Source: RHLJ01 sp965601955
Lineage (GTDB): Bacteria > Bacteroidota > Rhodothermia > Balneolales > Balneolaceae
Length of the DNA stretch: 64,000 nucleotides
Direction of reading: 5' to 3'
Assembly (NCBI GenBank): GCA_965601955.1
Contig: OZ271855.1
Location: 2,356,001 to 2,420,000, forward strand
This document shows positions 35,504 through 45,500 of the stretch, one piece after another (the stretch's first letter is position 1; every line of letters starts with the position of its first letter). The position numbers and the translations under genes are program-made. A model generated the notes under the pieces. The model was not told the origin of the DNA and made no database searches. It saw nothing but the letters and a program-made list of their open reading frames with translations.

Positions 35504-35995
35504 TTAAAGAGAGACCTTACTTTCTTGCTTAGGATCCAGGTCGTACAGTGAAGAAGCAGTCGCCTGGATAGTTTTATACCACTCGTTACCGAATTTGTCA
35601 TTTATTGAGTAGAAGTCAGCGAAATCAGGTTTCCTGATATTCATTTTCCACTCCTGGGTTTTTGACTTAAAAGTAGGATCCAGATGAAGTAGTTCATGAT
35701 AGATCATCATCTCCTTCGTTTTGGAATCCAGCATATCCCATAACTCTCCTGAAACTTCAATCAGGTAGTCATTGCCTGAGTAATACTTTACCTCTCTTGA
35801 AGCTTTGATACATTTTGCAGCCTTTTGTTTAGAGATATGAGGGTATACCAGGAAATATCCAATCTCAGCTGGTCCAAACTCGAGGCTATATTCTTTGATT
35901 ACTTTTTTAGCAATGGTCTCCATTTCTGGAGACTCCATCAGTTGCTTATCGGTACTGGTTACTTCTTCTGCTTCAAGAAAATCGTTCTCCTGCAT
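35504..35995 (-). CDS. Putative zinc metallopeptidase (HELLH)
   Basis: 163-residue protein with a thermolysin-type HExxH motif, His100-Glu101-Leu-Leu-His104, followed by LDPTFK; an Asp or His further on could be the third ligand. The start at ATG 35995 is preferred over the TTG one codon before. No signal peptide is visible, so it is cytoplasmic. It resembles the small putative phage-type metallopeptidases found scattered in bacterial and phage genomes. The gene lies 14 bases after the DUF4920-like gene on the same strand. Substrate unknown. Confidence 0.68.
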   Translation of the reverse strand: MQENDFLEAEEVTSTDKQLMESPEMETIAKKVIKEYSLEFGPAEIGYFLVYPHISKQKAAKCIKASREVKYYSGNDYLIEVSGELWDMLDSKTKEMMIYHELLHLDPTFKSKTQEWKMNIRKPDFADFYSINDKFGNEWYKTIQATASSLYDLDPKQESKVSL

Positions 35996-36009
35996 CAATT
36001 CCCATTCTA

Positions 36010-36498
36010 TTATTTTTCGATTACGACACTTGTAGCTACAATGGAATATTCCTTTTGCTCACCCTTAATCTCATCTGCATTTTTACCGGCATCTTCGGCA
36101 TAATGCTTAGCCTTTTCTTCGCTAAGAGTTACTACCGAAAATTCACCAACCAGGGTTGCCTTTTTTCCGGCAGAATTTGTAGGAATGAAAAACCCGTAGT
36201 CTTTAAATGTAATTCGTGCAGTGTAATCACCATCCTCTGCAATAAAGAAGCATCCTTTTTTATTGCATACTTCAGTAATAGTTGTTACCAATGTTACGTT
36301 TGTACCGTCCTCTTTGTGCTCCACAATATCTTGAAGCTTTTCAGCCTCTAATGATTCAACCTGAATCTCTTCACCAAAAACCTCATACTTATCAGTAGAA
36401 ATCACGGGTTCAGATAATCGGACTGCAGTTTCCTGAGCTTGTGAATAAGCGGATGTGCTAATCAGTAATGCAGCACTTAAAAAGATTAATTTCTTCAT
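36010..36498 (-). CDS. Exported DUF4920-like protein
   Basis: ATG 36498 gives a clear signal peptide (cut after AYSQA, about residue 20); the ATG 45 bases upstream does not. The mature protein of about 140 residues has the pattern seen in DUF4920 proteins of Bacteroidota: GEEIQVESLEAEKLQDI, then TTITEVCNKKGCFFIAEDGD with a CxxxGCF block, and FKDYGFFIPTNSAGKKATLVGEF. The fold is OB-like, and the two Cys residues could bind a metal or form a disulfide. Function unknown. Confidence 0.78.
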   Translation of the reverse strand: MKKLIFLSAALLISTSAYSQAQETAVRLSEPVISTDKYEVFGEEIQVESLEAEKLQDIVEHKEDGTNVTLVTTITEVCNKKGCFFIAEDGDYTARITFKDYGFFIPTNSAGKKATLVGEFSVVTLSEEKAKHYAEDAGKNADEIKGEQKEYSIVATSVVIEK

Positions 36499-36600
36499 AG
36501 TTCTTTTTGGATAAAATTGATCTGTGAAGGTATGAACTTCCATATCTTAAATCATCTAAAAACTGATTGTATTCTCTTAAATATCTGGCTACCATTCTTC

Positions 36601-36996
36601 ATGAAAAGTATTCTAGTAGTCCTTGGAGCCTTTTTGTTTTCTTTCTTTGTTGAAGGCTTCATCAGGGTAATTGTTTTGTTTTACCATAAGTCGGAATTCG
36701 CTTTTTGGGGAGCTTCTGCCCTTCCCTCTTATGAATGGGCTATTATATTAGTAACAGCATCACTATTGATATATTGGTTAAGTGGTATGCTAACTGTTAC
36801 AGCAACTATGCATTCTCCTAAAAAGCACCTTCTTTCTCTAGCAGGTCTGATTCTGTTATTCAAAGGAAATGAGGTATACCAAACATATGCTACAGAACCA
36901 TTATGGTATCTATTACTTATTCTAGTTGCCCCAATTGTTGGGCTTTATTTGGCATTTTTTACCCATTCGAAAATTCATGAAGCTTCTAAGTCATAG
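36601..36996 (+). CDS. Small integral membrane protein, unknown
   Basis: About 131 residues with four hydrophobic helices and a short C-terminal cytoplasmic tail. No family recognised. ATG 36601 is preferred since the earlier ATG at 36517 would place a mixed, non-hydrophobic stretch in front and overlap the DUF4920 promoter region. The last 20 bases overlap the start of the sialidase-like lipoprotein gene, so the two are probably co-expressed. Confidence 0.6.
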   Translation: MKSILVVLGAFLFSFFVEGFIRVIVLFYHKSEFAFWGASALPSYEWAIILVTASLLIYWLSGMLTVTATMHSPKKHLLSLAGLILLFKGNEVYQTYATEPLWYLLLILVAPIVGLYLAFFTHSKIHEASKS

Positions 36997-38179
36997 TTTA
37001 ATCTTTCTTACTTTATTTCTCATTTCTTGCTCAGAACCATCCCCACCTTCTTTGGCGCAATTGGTTAATCCAAGTGGATCAGAAAGCTCCCTTCCCAGAT
37101 TGTATACCGACGATACTGGGTTGGTTTACTTAAGCTGGGTAGAGCAAAAAGAGGATACTGCATTCCTTTACTACTCAAAATATGATGGTGACGTATGGAG
37201 CTCCCCTGAGCTTATTTCTTCCTCATCGAATTGGTTTGTGAACTGGGCAGATTTTCCTTCAGTAATAGGAAAAGGTGGCGAAACCATTGCTGCTCATTGG
37301 TTAGGTAAGATTCCAGGAAATATTTATTCATATAATGTAGAAATTTCCACTAAATCGGACTCAGGTACATGGAGTAAGTCCATTGTACCCCATAGTGATA
37401 ACACTGCAACCGAACATGGATTTGTGAGTATGGTCCCATTTTCTGATTCTTCCTTTTATGCAATCTGGTTGGATGGCAGATATACCTCTGGAGGGCACGG
37501 AGAGCATGGAGATCTATCTACGGCAATGACTTTAAGAGGAGCTGAGATTTCGCACTCCGGAAAACTAATATCTGAACATGAACTGGATAACTCAGTTTGT
37601 GATTGTTGTAATACGTCACTGGTAAACACTGATAAAGGTTTAATTGCTGTATACAGGAATAGAACCGAAGATGAGATCAGAGATATTTATATAAAGAGAT
37701 TTATCGATGGTGAATGGGAACAGGAAAAGACCGTATTTGATGATGGCTGGAATATTGCTGCTTGCCCAGTAAATGGTGCTATGATTGATTCTAAGGATAA
37801 TCTAACGGCTGTTGCATGGTTTAGTGGTGCGAATGATAATACAACCGTGAAACTTACCTTCTCCAGGGATCAAGGAAGTACATTTTCTGAGCCTATTTTA
37901 GTAGATACTTCGGTTAATCTTGGCAGAGTAGATGTACTTGTTAATGATGATAATTCAGCCTGGGTAAGTTGGATTAGTCGAGGAGAAGACAATGCCTTTC
38001 TAAATGTAAGTTTGATTTCAACTGATGGAGAAGTACTGCTTAACTATCAGGCATCAGAAATTGACCCTTCAAGAAGAAGCGGGTTCCCCCAAATCACACA
38101 ATTGGATAAAGGCGTACTTATCGCCTGGACTGAACTAAATGAAGATAGCAAGATGGTAAAAACAGCTACCCTCTTTTAG
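36977..38179 (+). CDS. BNR/sialidase-like beta-propeller lipoprotein with CDCC motif
   Basis: About 400 residues. Lipobox Cys18 follows a signal peptide. The rest consists of repeated beta-propeller blades with BNR/Asp-box-like strings (SRDQGSTFSEPILV, and KYDGDVWSSPELIS). Active-site Arg triads of true sialidases are not obvious. A CDCC cluster at residues 208-211 and a further Cys263 (AACPVNG) suggest a metal or disulfide site. It may bind or hydrolyse a surface polymer, but no substrate is supported. The gene converges on the DEAD-box gene with a 14-base overlap. Confidence 0.7.
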   Translation: MKLLSHSLIFLTLFLISCSEPSPPSLAQLVNPSGSESSLPRLYTDDTGLVYLSWVEQKEDTAFLYYSKYDGDVWSSPELISSSSNWFVNWADFPSVIGKGGETIAAHWLGKIPGNIYSYNVEISTKSDSGTWSKSIVPHSDNTATEHGFVSMVPFSDSSFYAIWLDGRYTSGGHGEHGDLSTAMTLRGAEISHSGKLISEHELDNSVCDCCNTSLVNTDKGLIAVYRNRTEDEIRDIYIKRFIDGEWEQEKTVFDDGWNIAACPVNGAMIDSKDNLTAVAWFSGANDNTTVKLTFSRDQGSTFSEPILVDTSVNLGRVDVLVNDDNSAWVSWISRGEDNAFLNVSLISTDGEVLLNYQASEIDPSRRSGFPQITQLDKGVLIAWTELNEDSKMVKTATLF

Positions 38180-39749
38180 GGAAGAAACTTTTGATCAATC
38201 CCCAAACCCCTTTTTCGGGTTTACGGGCGTTTTTATTTCTAGAAGAAGCCTGGTCGAGTGTTTTAATTTCTATTGCAGGTCGTTTAGGTTCTTTCTTCTT
38301 ATTGTTTTTAGGCCTCTTCTTGCTCTGAGTATTCTTCTTATTCTGTTGCTGTCTTTGATGCCTTTGCTTCTGCTGCTGCTGTTGTTTCTGTTTAGGTTTT
38401 TCAGCTTCCTTTTTAGATGCTTCAAAAGGTTCTTTACCAACTATTTGAATAGAGAGTTTTGCACCCTCCTTTACCTCAAAAGCAACTTTTTTGGCTTTGG
38501 TAAAATCGGGAGCGGCTACTTTACCACTACCTTTTTCTGCCCTCTTCTGAGGAGTTTTTTTCTTTGGAGCAGCTTTTTTTGATGGTTTCGATTCTACTTT
38601 TTGGAGAGAATCAGAACCTTGGAAAATTTGGAGGTCATCTCCTACTTTTGATCGTATTGCGGAGAAGAACTTGCTATCCTGTTTACTTACAAGGGTAATT
38701 GCAATCCCAGTTTTATCATATCGCCCGGTCCGCCCGATTCTATGAATATAGTCTTCCACAGCTCTCGGTACGTCATAGTTAATAATCAAAGATACATCAT
38801 CGATGTCGATACCTCGAGCTAGTACATCGGTTGCAACCATAATGGGTACAACGCCATTCTTAAAATCATTTAGCGCTTTTGTGCGCTCATCTTGTTCTCT
38901 GTCTCCGTGAATACTTGCTACTTTGAGCCCTTTCTTTGTTAGCAAACGTTCGAGCTGGTCAGTTCCTCGTTTTGTTGCAGTGAAAATAATGCACGAAGTC
39001 CAATCCATTTCATCAAGCAATGCCTGACTCAATTTTAACTTTTCTCTTCCGTCGATGAGATAAGCTCGTTGCTCAACACTTTCAGCGGGTTTGGAGATTT
39101 CTATTTCCACAAGTTCCGGTTCAACCATTATCTCTTCCGCAAGCTTTTGGATTTGTGGAGGCATGGTAGCTGAGAAAAGAAGATTTTGCCGTTCTTTAGG
39201 AAGCTTATCAATTATATGCGTTACATCCGGAAGGAATCCCATGTCCAGCATTCTATCCGCTTCATCAAGTACCAGAAATTCAATATTACTGAAATCGATA
39301 TCCAGAACTTTCATTTGATCGATTAGCCTTCCTGGAGTAGCAACAACAATGTTTACCCCTGCCCTGATGGCTTCTGCTTGCCTTGCAAAATCTTCTCCAC
39401 CAATGATAGTAGCTGATGAAATGCCACAATGATATCCCAGAGCAAATATTTGTTCATCAATCTGATGTGCAAGCTCTCTGGTAGGTGAAAGTATGAGAGC
39501 TTTTGTTCCTGCCTTCGATTCGCTAACGATACTTTGTATAATGGGAATAACAAAAGCCCCGGTTTTTCCGGTTCCGGTCTGTGCAGCTCCAATTACGTCT
39601 TTTCCTGTTAATATTACCGGAATACTTTTCTCCTGTACCGGTGTTGGCTCACTATAGCCTATGTCTCCTAGTCCTGCCTGCAGGCTTTCATGGAGATCTA
39701 GATCTGTAAATTTCAATGTATTTAGTCTAAAAATTTGTTTGCGCGCCAA
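38166..39749 (-). CDS. DEAD-box RNA helicase (RhlE-like)
   Basis: ATP-dependent RNA helicase. Q-motif EPTPVQEKSIP, Walker A AQTGTGKT, PTRELAHQ, DEAD box VLDEADRMLDMGF, SAT, ARGIDIDDVSLIINYD and HRIGRTGR are all present in order. The last 130 residues are a Lys/Gln/Ala-rich basic tail, common in RhlE-type enzymes and thought to bind RNA. The far-upstream start is a TTG at 39749; a second in-frame TTG at 39716 gives an N-terminus (KFTDLDLHESL) more like RhlE and is a good alternative. Likely roles are ribosome assembly or RNA decay. Confidence 0.93.
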   Translation of the reverse strand: MARKQIFRLNTLKFTDLDLHESLQAGLGDIGYSEPTPVQEKSIPVILTGKDVIGAAQTGTGKTGAFVIPIIQSIVSESKAGTKALILSPTRELAHQIDEQIFALGYHCGISSATIIGGEDFARQAEAIRAGVNIVVATPGRLIDQMKVLDIDFSNIEFLVLDEADRMLDMGFLPDVTHIIDKLPKERQNLLFSATMPPQIQKLAEEIMVEPELVEIEISKPAESVEQRAYLIDGREKLKLSQALLDEMDWTSCIIFTATKRGTDQLERLLTKKGLKVASIHGDREQDERTKALNDFKNGVVPIMVATDVLARGIDIDDVSLIINYDVPRAVEDYIHRIGRTGRYDKTGIAITLVSKQDSKFFSAIRSKVGDDLQIFQGSDSLQKVESKPSKKAAPKKKTPQKRAEKGSGKVAAPDFTKAKKVAFEVKEGAKLSIQIVGKEPFEASKKEAEKPKQKQQQQQKQRHQRQQQNKKNTQSKKRPKNNKKKEPKRPAIEIKTLDQASSRNKNARKPEKGVWGLIKSFFPKRG

Positions 39750-39830
39750 ATATACACAGAAGTAACTAAAGTGTTTTGATTAGCTTTTTTAGCTATCTTT
39801 TCCGCCGAAATTTAAGCCATATTTAAATCG

Positions 39831-40529
39831 ATGTATTATAACAGACTATTCACATTTACTCTCCTTACCATATTAATGGTTTCAGCGTGTGCGCAACCCG
39901 AAGACGCTTTGACTCCCAATTCCGAACTAAATACAATGCCAGATAGTGTAAGCTATGCTCTTGGCTATCAAAATGGAAAGCAGCTTTCTACTCAGGGTTT
40001 TGCCGATGTTGATGTAGAAAATTTTCTAGCTGGTTTTCAGGATGGATTAGGCGGAGAAGACTCAGAGCTTGCTGAAGTAAATCTACAGGTCCTATTCAAT
40101 AAGTTTGGGAATTACCTTTTTGACAAAATTAAACTCGAAAATGATGAAGAAGCTCGGGTTTTCTTTGATGAGAACAGAACTAAAGAAGGCGTAATGGAAA
40201 CTGCATCTGGCCTTCAATATGAAGTAGTAGAAGAAGGAACAGGTTTAACACCAACTCCACAAGATACCGTGATTGTACACTACGAAGGTACACTCATTGA
40301 TGGTACTGTTTTTGATTCAAGTTTTGATGGTGATCCTGCAGAATTTGTATTAGGTGCTGTAATTCCAGGGTGGATTGAAGGTGTAGGATTAATGAGCGAA
40401 GGAGCTACATATATGTTGTACGTTCCATCTGAACTGGCTTATAGAGACAATCCAAGACCAGGAAGTGCAATCCAGCCTAATGATGCTTTAATTTTTAAAG
40501 TGCAGCTAATACAGGTTAAGCAACGTTGA
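39831..40529 (+). CDS. FKBP-type peptidyl-prolyl isomerase lipoprotein
   Basis: 232-residue Mip/FkpA-like protein. A signal peptide ends in lipobox Cys20. Residues about 35-120 form the helical dimerisation region (SVSYALGYQNGKQL, VDVENFLAGFQDGL). The FKBP domain covers about 125-232, with VIVHYEGTLIDGTVFDSSFDG, VIPGWIEGVGLMSEG and the LAYRDNPRPGSAIQPN loop. Such proteins fold periplasmic or surface proteins. It is monocistronic, followed by a region with two terminators. Confidence 0.92.
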   Translation: MYYNRLFTFTLLTILMVSACAQPEDALTPNSELNTMPDSVSYALGYQNGKQLSTQGFADVDVENFLAGFQDGLGGEDSELAEVNLQVLFNKFGNYLFDKIKLENDEEARVFFDENRTKEGVMETASGLQYEVVEEGTGLTPTPQDTVIVHYEGTLIDGTVFDSSFDGDPAEFVLGAVIPGWIEGVGLMSEGATYMLYVPSELAYRDNPRPGSAIQPNDALIFKVQLIQVKQR

Positions 40530-40615
40530 TCGCTGTGTTCGGGAAACCACAATTAAGATTCCCTAACTCTGATTAATAAGTTCTATATAGAACTTAAAAT
40601 TATAAACCGGATATT

Positions 40616-40650
40616 TAAAAAAGAAAACAGGGCAGCTATCAACTGCCCTG
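40616..40650 (-). terminator. Terminator for the recCBD unit
   Basis: A perfect 8-bp GC-rich stem (CAGGGCAG / CTGCCCTG, 7-base loop) is followed on the minus strand by TTTTCTTTTTT. It lies about 100 bases beyond the recD stop. The plus-strand side lacks a T-run, so it works mainly for leftward transcripts. Confidence 0.75.
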
Positions 40651-40686
40651 CTTTGAATACGTTGGCTTTTCGGGGTACACAAATAG

Positions 40687-40720
40687 CCGCTACAGAGTAG
40701 TATATGTAGCGGTTTTTTTT
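40687..40720 (+). terminator. Rho-independent terminator for the FKBP gene
   Basis: An 8-bp stem (CCGCTACA / TGTAGCGG, 10-base loop) is followed by eight T on the plus strand. It sits nearer to recD than the minus-strand terminator does, so the two convergent transcripts cross before each stops. Confidence 0.8.
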
Positions 40721-40752
40721 GTGTATAAATTTTTTTGAATAAGAGGCTAAGA

Positions 40753-42510
40753 TTAATTTTCGAGAAGAACTCTTTGTCTTATCCCACTCCTTCTAAAAGC
40801 GTTTTTTTCAATAGTACGTTTAATTATTTCCATACTACTTACTATAAGAACACTTTTCCTGGCTCTTGTTACAGCTGTATATAAAAGTTGTTTAGAAAGA
40901 ACATTATTCTCTTTATCCCCCAGGAAAATTGCCACATGATCGTACTCTGAGCCCTGGCTTTTATGTACGGTAATAGCAAAGCTAGATTCTACATTACTAA
41001 GCCTGGATAGGGATAATGAAAATTCAGGTCGGTTTTCAAAGATTACTTCAGGGTTTTGTGCATCGTTTTCGGTTGAAATAAAACCTATCTCTCCATTATA
41101 TATTCTAAAAAGATTATTGTTCCTGGTAATCAAAATTGGCTTTCCATTAAACCATTCTTTCTGTGTACTTACGTTAATCGATTTTTTAATAGCACTTTCT
41201 ATGTATTGATTAATTGATGCTGAACTAAAATTACCCTGCTTCAAAGGGCATAGAATTTGATATTCCCTAAGAACGTCAAAAGAAAAGCCAGAGGTCAAGA
41301 ACCGATGGTAATGAGAAGCTCCAAATTCTTTTAACACATCTTTCAAATCGCTGGAATCAGTATTTATTCTGGATATCAGGGGGTTCGACGTTGAATCGAG
41401 TAGATATGCTACTTTATCTGCATCCGACTCATTTATTGCAGTTGCAAGATCAGAAATGCCAGAGTACTCATTAAACCGATAGCTTTTTGTAAGCTCTATA
41501 ATGCAGTCATTAATTCTATTTTTTGAGTGGCCATGAAGCGAAGGTCTTTCAATAATTTCCGATACCTCTTTTGAAAAATGATTGTTGGCGTCAATACAAA
41601 GATCACCTAGAATTGATCCAGCTTCTACAGATGCCAGCTGGTCTTTATCTCCCAATACGATAAGCTTACACTCTTTAGGTAACGATCGAATCATTATTAC
41701 CCATAGTGATAAATCAAGCATGGAAGCTTCATCTACAATGAGCACATCCAGGTTTAATGCTTCCTTTTCTCTCTTGGCTTGATTGATCCAATAACCAATT
41801 TTAAGAAGCTTGTGTAAAGTTATAGCTGGTGGTAATGAGTATTCTTCTGTGAACTCAGATAATGAATGATTCATCCGTTGAGCTGCCTTCCCGGTAGGCG
41901 CGGCAAACGCTATGTTTGTCTTAGGGTTATCATGAAGCAACGACTCTACAATTTTTTTGATTGTAAAGGTTTTCCCTGTACCAGGGGCACCCGTAAGAAT
42001 AACCAGGTCTTTCGCTAATGCGAGGTAGGTGCCAATTTTTTGATGATTTTTGTTGCTCTGGTCCTCACCAAACAACTCGGAAATAAAGCTTTTAGTTACA
42101 TCTGTTAGGCTATGCGTACTCTTTGCTTTATTCAAAACCCACTCAACCAACTCTTGTTCATACTTCCAAAACTTCTGGATATATAAAGTGTCTTCTTCAA
42201 GTATCAAAGGAAGAAAGTCGTTCGCTGAACCTATAAATGGAGCATCGTTACAGGCTTCTTTTAATTCGGTTAGGTTTTTCGGGCTCTGATTTATTGAATC
42301 AAAGAAGGCTAAATCTTCTTCAAGTTCTGGTAAAGAGATGCATATATGACCCCCCATCCTTTTTCTTATGCAGTAAAGAGCACATACAAAGCTGCCAACG
42401 TTTGAAGTCTCGAAATTCGAATTCAAATAGTGCAATAGCTCCAGTTCAACAAGATTTGCTTCCCCTGCTTGAACCTGATGCTCCAGTATATCTAAAAGCT
42501 TATCCATCAT
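40753..42510 (-). CDS. recD: RecBCD subunit RecD (5'-3' helicase)
   Basis: Fast 5'-3' helicase motor of the RecBCD double-strand-break repair complex. Walker A GAPGTGKT is at residues 174-181; the other SF1B motifs include VDEASMLDLSLW, GDKDQLASVEAGSILGDLC, the late SFAITVHKSQGSEYD and LYTAVTRARKSVLIV. The typical N-terminal helical RecB-binding region precedes the motor. At 585 residues it matches RecD rather than the longer RecD2. Start ATG at 42510; it overlaps the recB end by 11 bases. Confidence 0.93.
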   Translation of the reverse strand: MMDKLLDILEHQVQAGEANLVELELLHYLNSNFETSNVGSFVCALYCIRKRMGGHICISLPELEEDLAFFDSINQSPKNLTELKEACNDAPFIGSANDFLPLILEEDTLYIQKFWKYEQELVEWVLNKAKSTHSLTDVTKSFISELFGEDQSNKNHQKIGTYLALAKDLVILTGAPGTGKTFTIKKIVESLLHDNPKTNIAFAAPTGKAAQRMNHSLSEFTEEYSLPPAITLHKLLKIGYWINQAKREKEALNLDVLIVDEASMLDLSLWVIMIRSLPKECKLIVLGDKDQLASVEAGSILGDLCIDANNHFSKEVSEIIERPSLHGHSKNRINDCIIELTKSYRFNEYSGISDLATAINESDADKVAYLLDSTSNPLISRINTDSSDLKDVLKEFGASHYHRFLTSGFSFDVLREYQILCPLKQGNFSSASINQYIESAIKKSINVSTQKEWFNGKPILITRNNNLFRIYNGEIGFISTENDAQNPEVIFENRPEFSLSLSRLSNVESSFAITVHKSQGSEYDHVAIFLGDKENNVLSKQLLYTAVTRARKSVLIVSSMEIIKRTIEKNAFRRSGIRQRVLLEN

Positions 42511-45500
42511 TCATCGTCTTAAAGGATTCATCAAGCTTGGAAATCGTGGATTCATCAGGTTGAGAAAAGAATATCCCAGTGGTGGGATTCTCAGGGTTTA
42601 TTCCTCTCAAAAAAAGATAGATAACTCCTCCAAAGTAAGTATTGAAGTTATAATCAGGGAGCGAATTTTTAAGCATTCTATGAACGGCTACACTGTAAAT
42701 ATGATACTGTAGGTCGTAGTCGGAATGCAAAATCTCCTCTTGCAATGAGGCCTCTGAATAATCGCTCCATGAATCACCAAGGTAATTTGATTTATAATCC
42801 AGGATATAGTACTTGTCATCATGATTGAACAATAAGTCGATATACCCCTTCATATACCCGCTGATAGTAGAAGCTTGTTTGGCTAGAGTACTATTCCCGC
42901 GTATTATTTCCTTTATCCTTTTACCGTCAACGTTATGTACTGGGAAGTGAAATTCCATTTCTATCAGGAACTTCTCTTTTTGAAGAGCCCCCAACGATAT
43001 TCCGTCTCTTAAGGGATACGAAAGTGTATTCTGAACCAAATTATTTAACACCGGTATCCATCGTTCTTCCATTCCGGATTTCTGAACTTTTGACGTTATA
43101 ATATCTGCAACGCTGGTTTTAGGTGAAATTAGTACCTCCTCAAAAACCTCATGAAGTAGGGTTCCGGTCTTTGGCCCTTTTGGCAAAGAAAACATATTGG
43201 TTTCTTCGCTAGAAGCTTCTCCTGAAGCTACTTCTGAGTTAATCGAATCGTAATCGAAACCCAGTTTCACAGCAAAATTATCATCAATATTTGTTCCTGT
43301 CGTTAATGAAGAGAAACTGGCAATCTTTAAATGGTCGTGGAGATTTGTTCTCTCAAATTCCAGTACTTGTAGCTTGTTTTCGGGTTGTTCAGAACTGTTG
43401 ATTTCAAAGCTAAGATCCTGAACTGGTGGTCGCAGTCTGCTGGAAAGCTTATCTCCTATTCGTTGATATTCGGCTGAGAGACTATAATCTGATATTGAGT
43501 ATTTACTTTTATAATCTGCAGACTTCAATGTGAGCTTATCTCTTAATCGGTTTGATAGTACCGAAGAACCTTCAAAAAGAGAGGCTAATGGAGATAATTC
43601 TGAATTACTACCATCAGCAAGAATTACAAAACAAGCTGATTTTGCCCTGGTAAGTGAAACATAAGTAAGCCGTACTCTTTCAGCTAAGGATTCCTTTAAA
43701 TAGAGTGAGCTATGCTCCTGATTTCTTTCTTTTGTGCTAATATCCAGAAATGCTTCATCATTCTTATGAAATGAAAGAATAGGTTTTTTCTGAGTATCAA
43801 TCCCTTCCCATAGATAAGGGCAAAATACAACAGGAAACTCCAACCCCTTACTAGTATGCATTGTCAAAATCTGGATGAGTTCACCATCACTTTCAAGGCG
43901 TAAGATATCATCATCAGTGATGCTGTTAGCACTTTTCATCTTCCTTTTCAGGAGGGAAACAAGTTGATTTGGGCTATACCCGTTTTCCTGCTCTGCTTTG
44001 CTTAACAAATCGATTAAATGAAACAGGTTGGTTAGCTTTCTCTCGGCATTTTTTAGCTTTGCGTAATTCTTATTTAAGGAGAACAAAGCATCTAGCTGTA
44101 GAAGAAGTGCACTTATTCCTTTCTGAGACCATATTTTTGAAAGACTAATGAGTTTTTGAATCTCTTCTTCCCATTTCAGTTCGTTCTCTAATAAGTTCCA
44201 AATGTGTTCCGCTTTAAAACCAAGAGCTTCTGTAGCTAATGCAGCTCTAATTCCAGATTCAAATGAAGGGTTAGTGATAGCAGAAAGAATGAGAAACAGA
44301 TCGTTGGCTTCATCAGAATGAAACACGCTTTCTTTACTTTTTATAATGCTCTTAAGTCCTTTTTTTGAAAGCGCACTTTGAATAAGTAATGCCTGATTGT
44401 GCGTTCGTACAAGTACTGCAATATCTTTTTGAGTTAGACCCCTCCCATCTATCAAATATTCTTCTTGTAGTAGGCGGATAATTTCATTTGCTACTGTATT
44501 AGATATCCTTTGTTTTGTATCAGAAGTTGCTAAGCTTTTCGATTCTATCTCGATAAATTGAAGTGGTTCAACCTCTCCTTTAGGGTTTGACAGGATTGAT
44601 TTATTGGGATCTTTTGTATCAGGAAACTGAGCAGGGTGAAAATCGATCCTGTCAATTACAAAAGAATCATCAGAAAGACTAAATACCTCGTTGACGGCAT
44701 TAATCATTTTGTATGAAGACCGATGGTTATTCATCAATGAGTATCTCTGATCGGTCGGAGATTCTTTTTGAGCTTTTAGATAAGTGAAAATATCTGCGCC
44801 TCTAAAGCTATAGATAGCTTGTTTTGGATCACCAATCATAAAAAGTGTTCCGCTTCCCTTCTCTTTATAGATGCTAGAAAAAATGGCGTACTGGATAGGA
44901 TCAGTATCCTGGAATTCATCAACTAAAGCGATCGGGTATTTTGATCGAATAGATTCTGCAATATTACTATTCTTTTGCTGGAGACCATGATAGGTTACTT
45001 CTAACAAGTCCTGGTAACTGAGTACATTTTTCTTTTTCTTCAGCAATTGAAAGTTGTGATGGATAGCAGCAGTAGCTTCCTTTAACCAGGCCACTTCAAC
45101 ATATTCCCAGTTACTATATTCCTTCAGATACTCATCTACATTTGCCCAGATCTTAAACTCAGGGATTTCTTTTCCCTTTTTAAGCCCCTTTCCCTCCACA
45201 GTCATAAAACTCCCAAACAAAGCCAGTTTTGAATAAGGGGAAACAGAATTCTCTGTTTGTTGCAGCCACTTTTTTAATCCAGCTATAAGTTGGGATGGAT
45301 TTCTATATCGCGACCTATTTAATGAATCGCCCTGTAAAGTTTCTTCCAACAAGGCTTCTTCCTGAAGAAAGGTTCTCTCAACTTCTCTTTTCAGTTCTCT
45401 AAGTGTTGAGTATTGTGATTCAAAAGAATCAATAGGACCCGTTGATGGAAGTATGGTTGTAAATGGTTTTGAAATAACCTCCTTAGCCAAGCCAGCCAGT

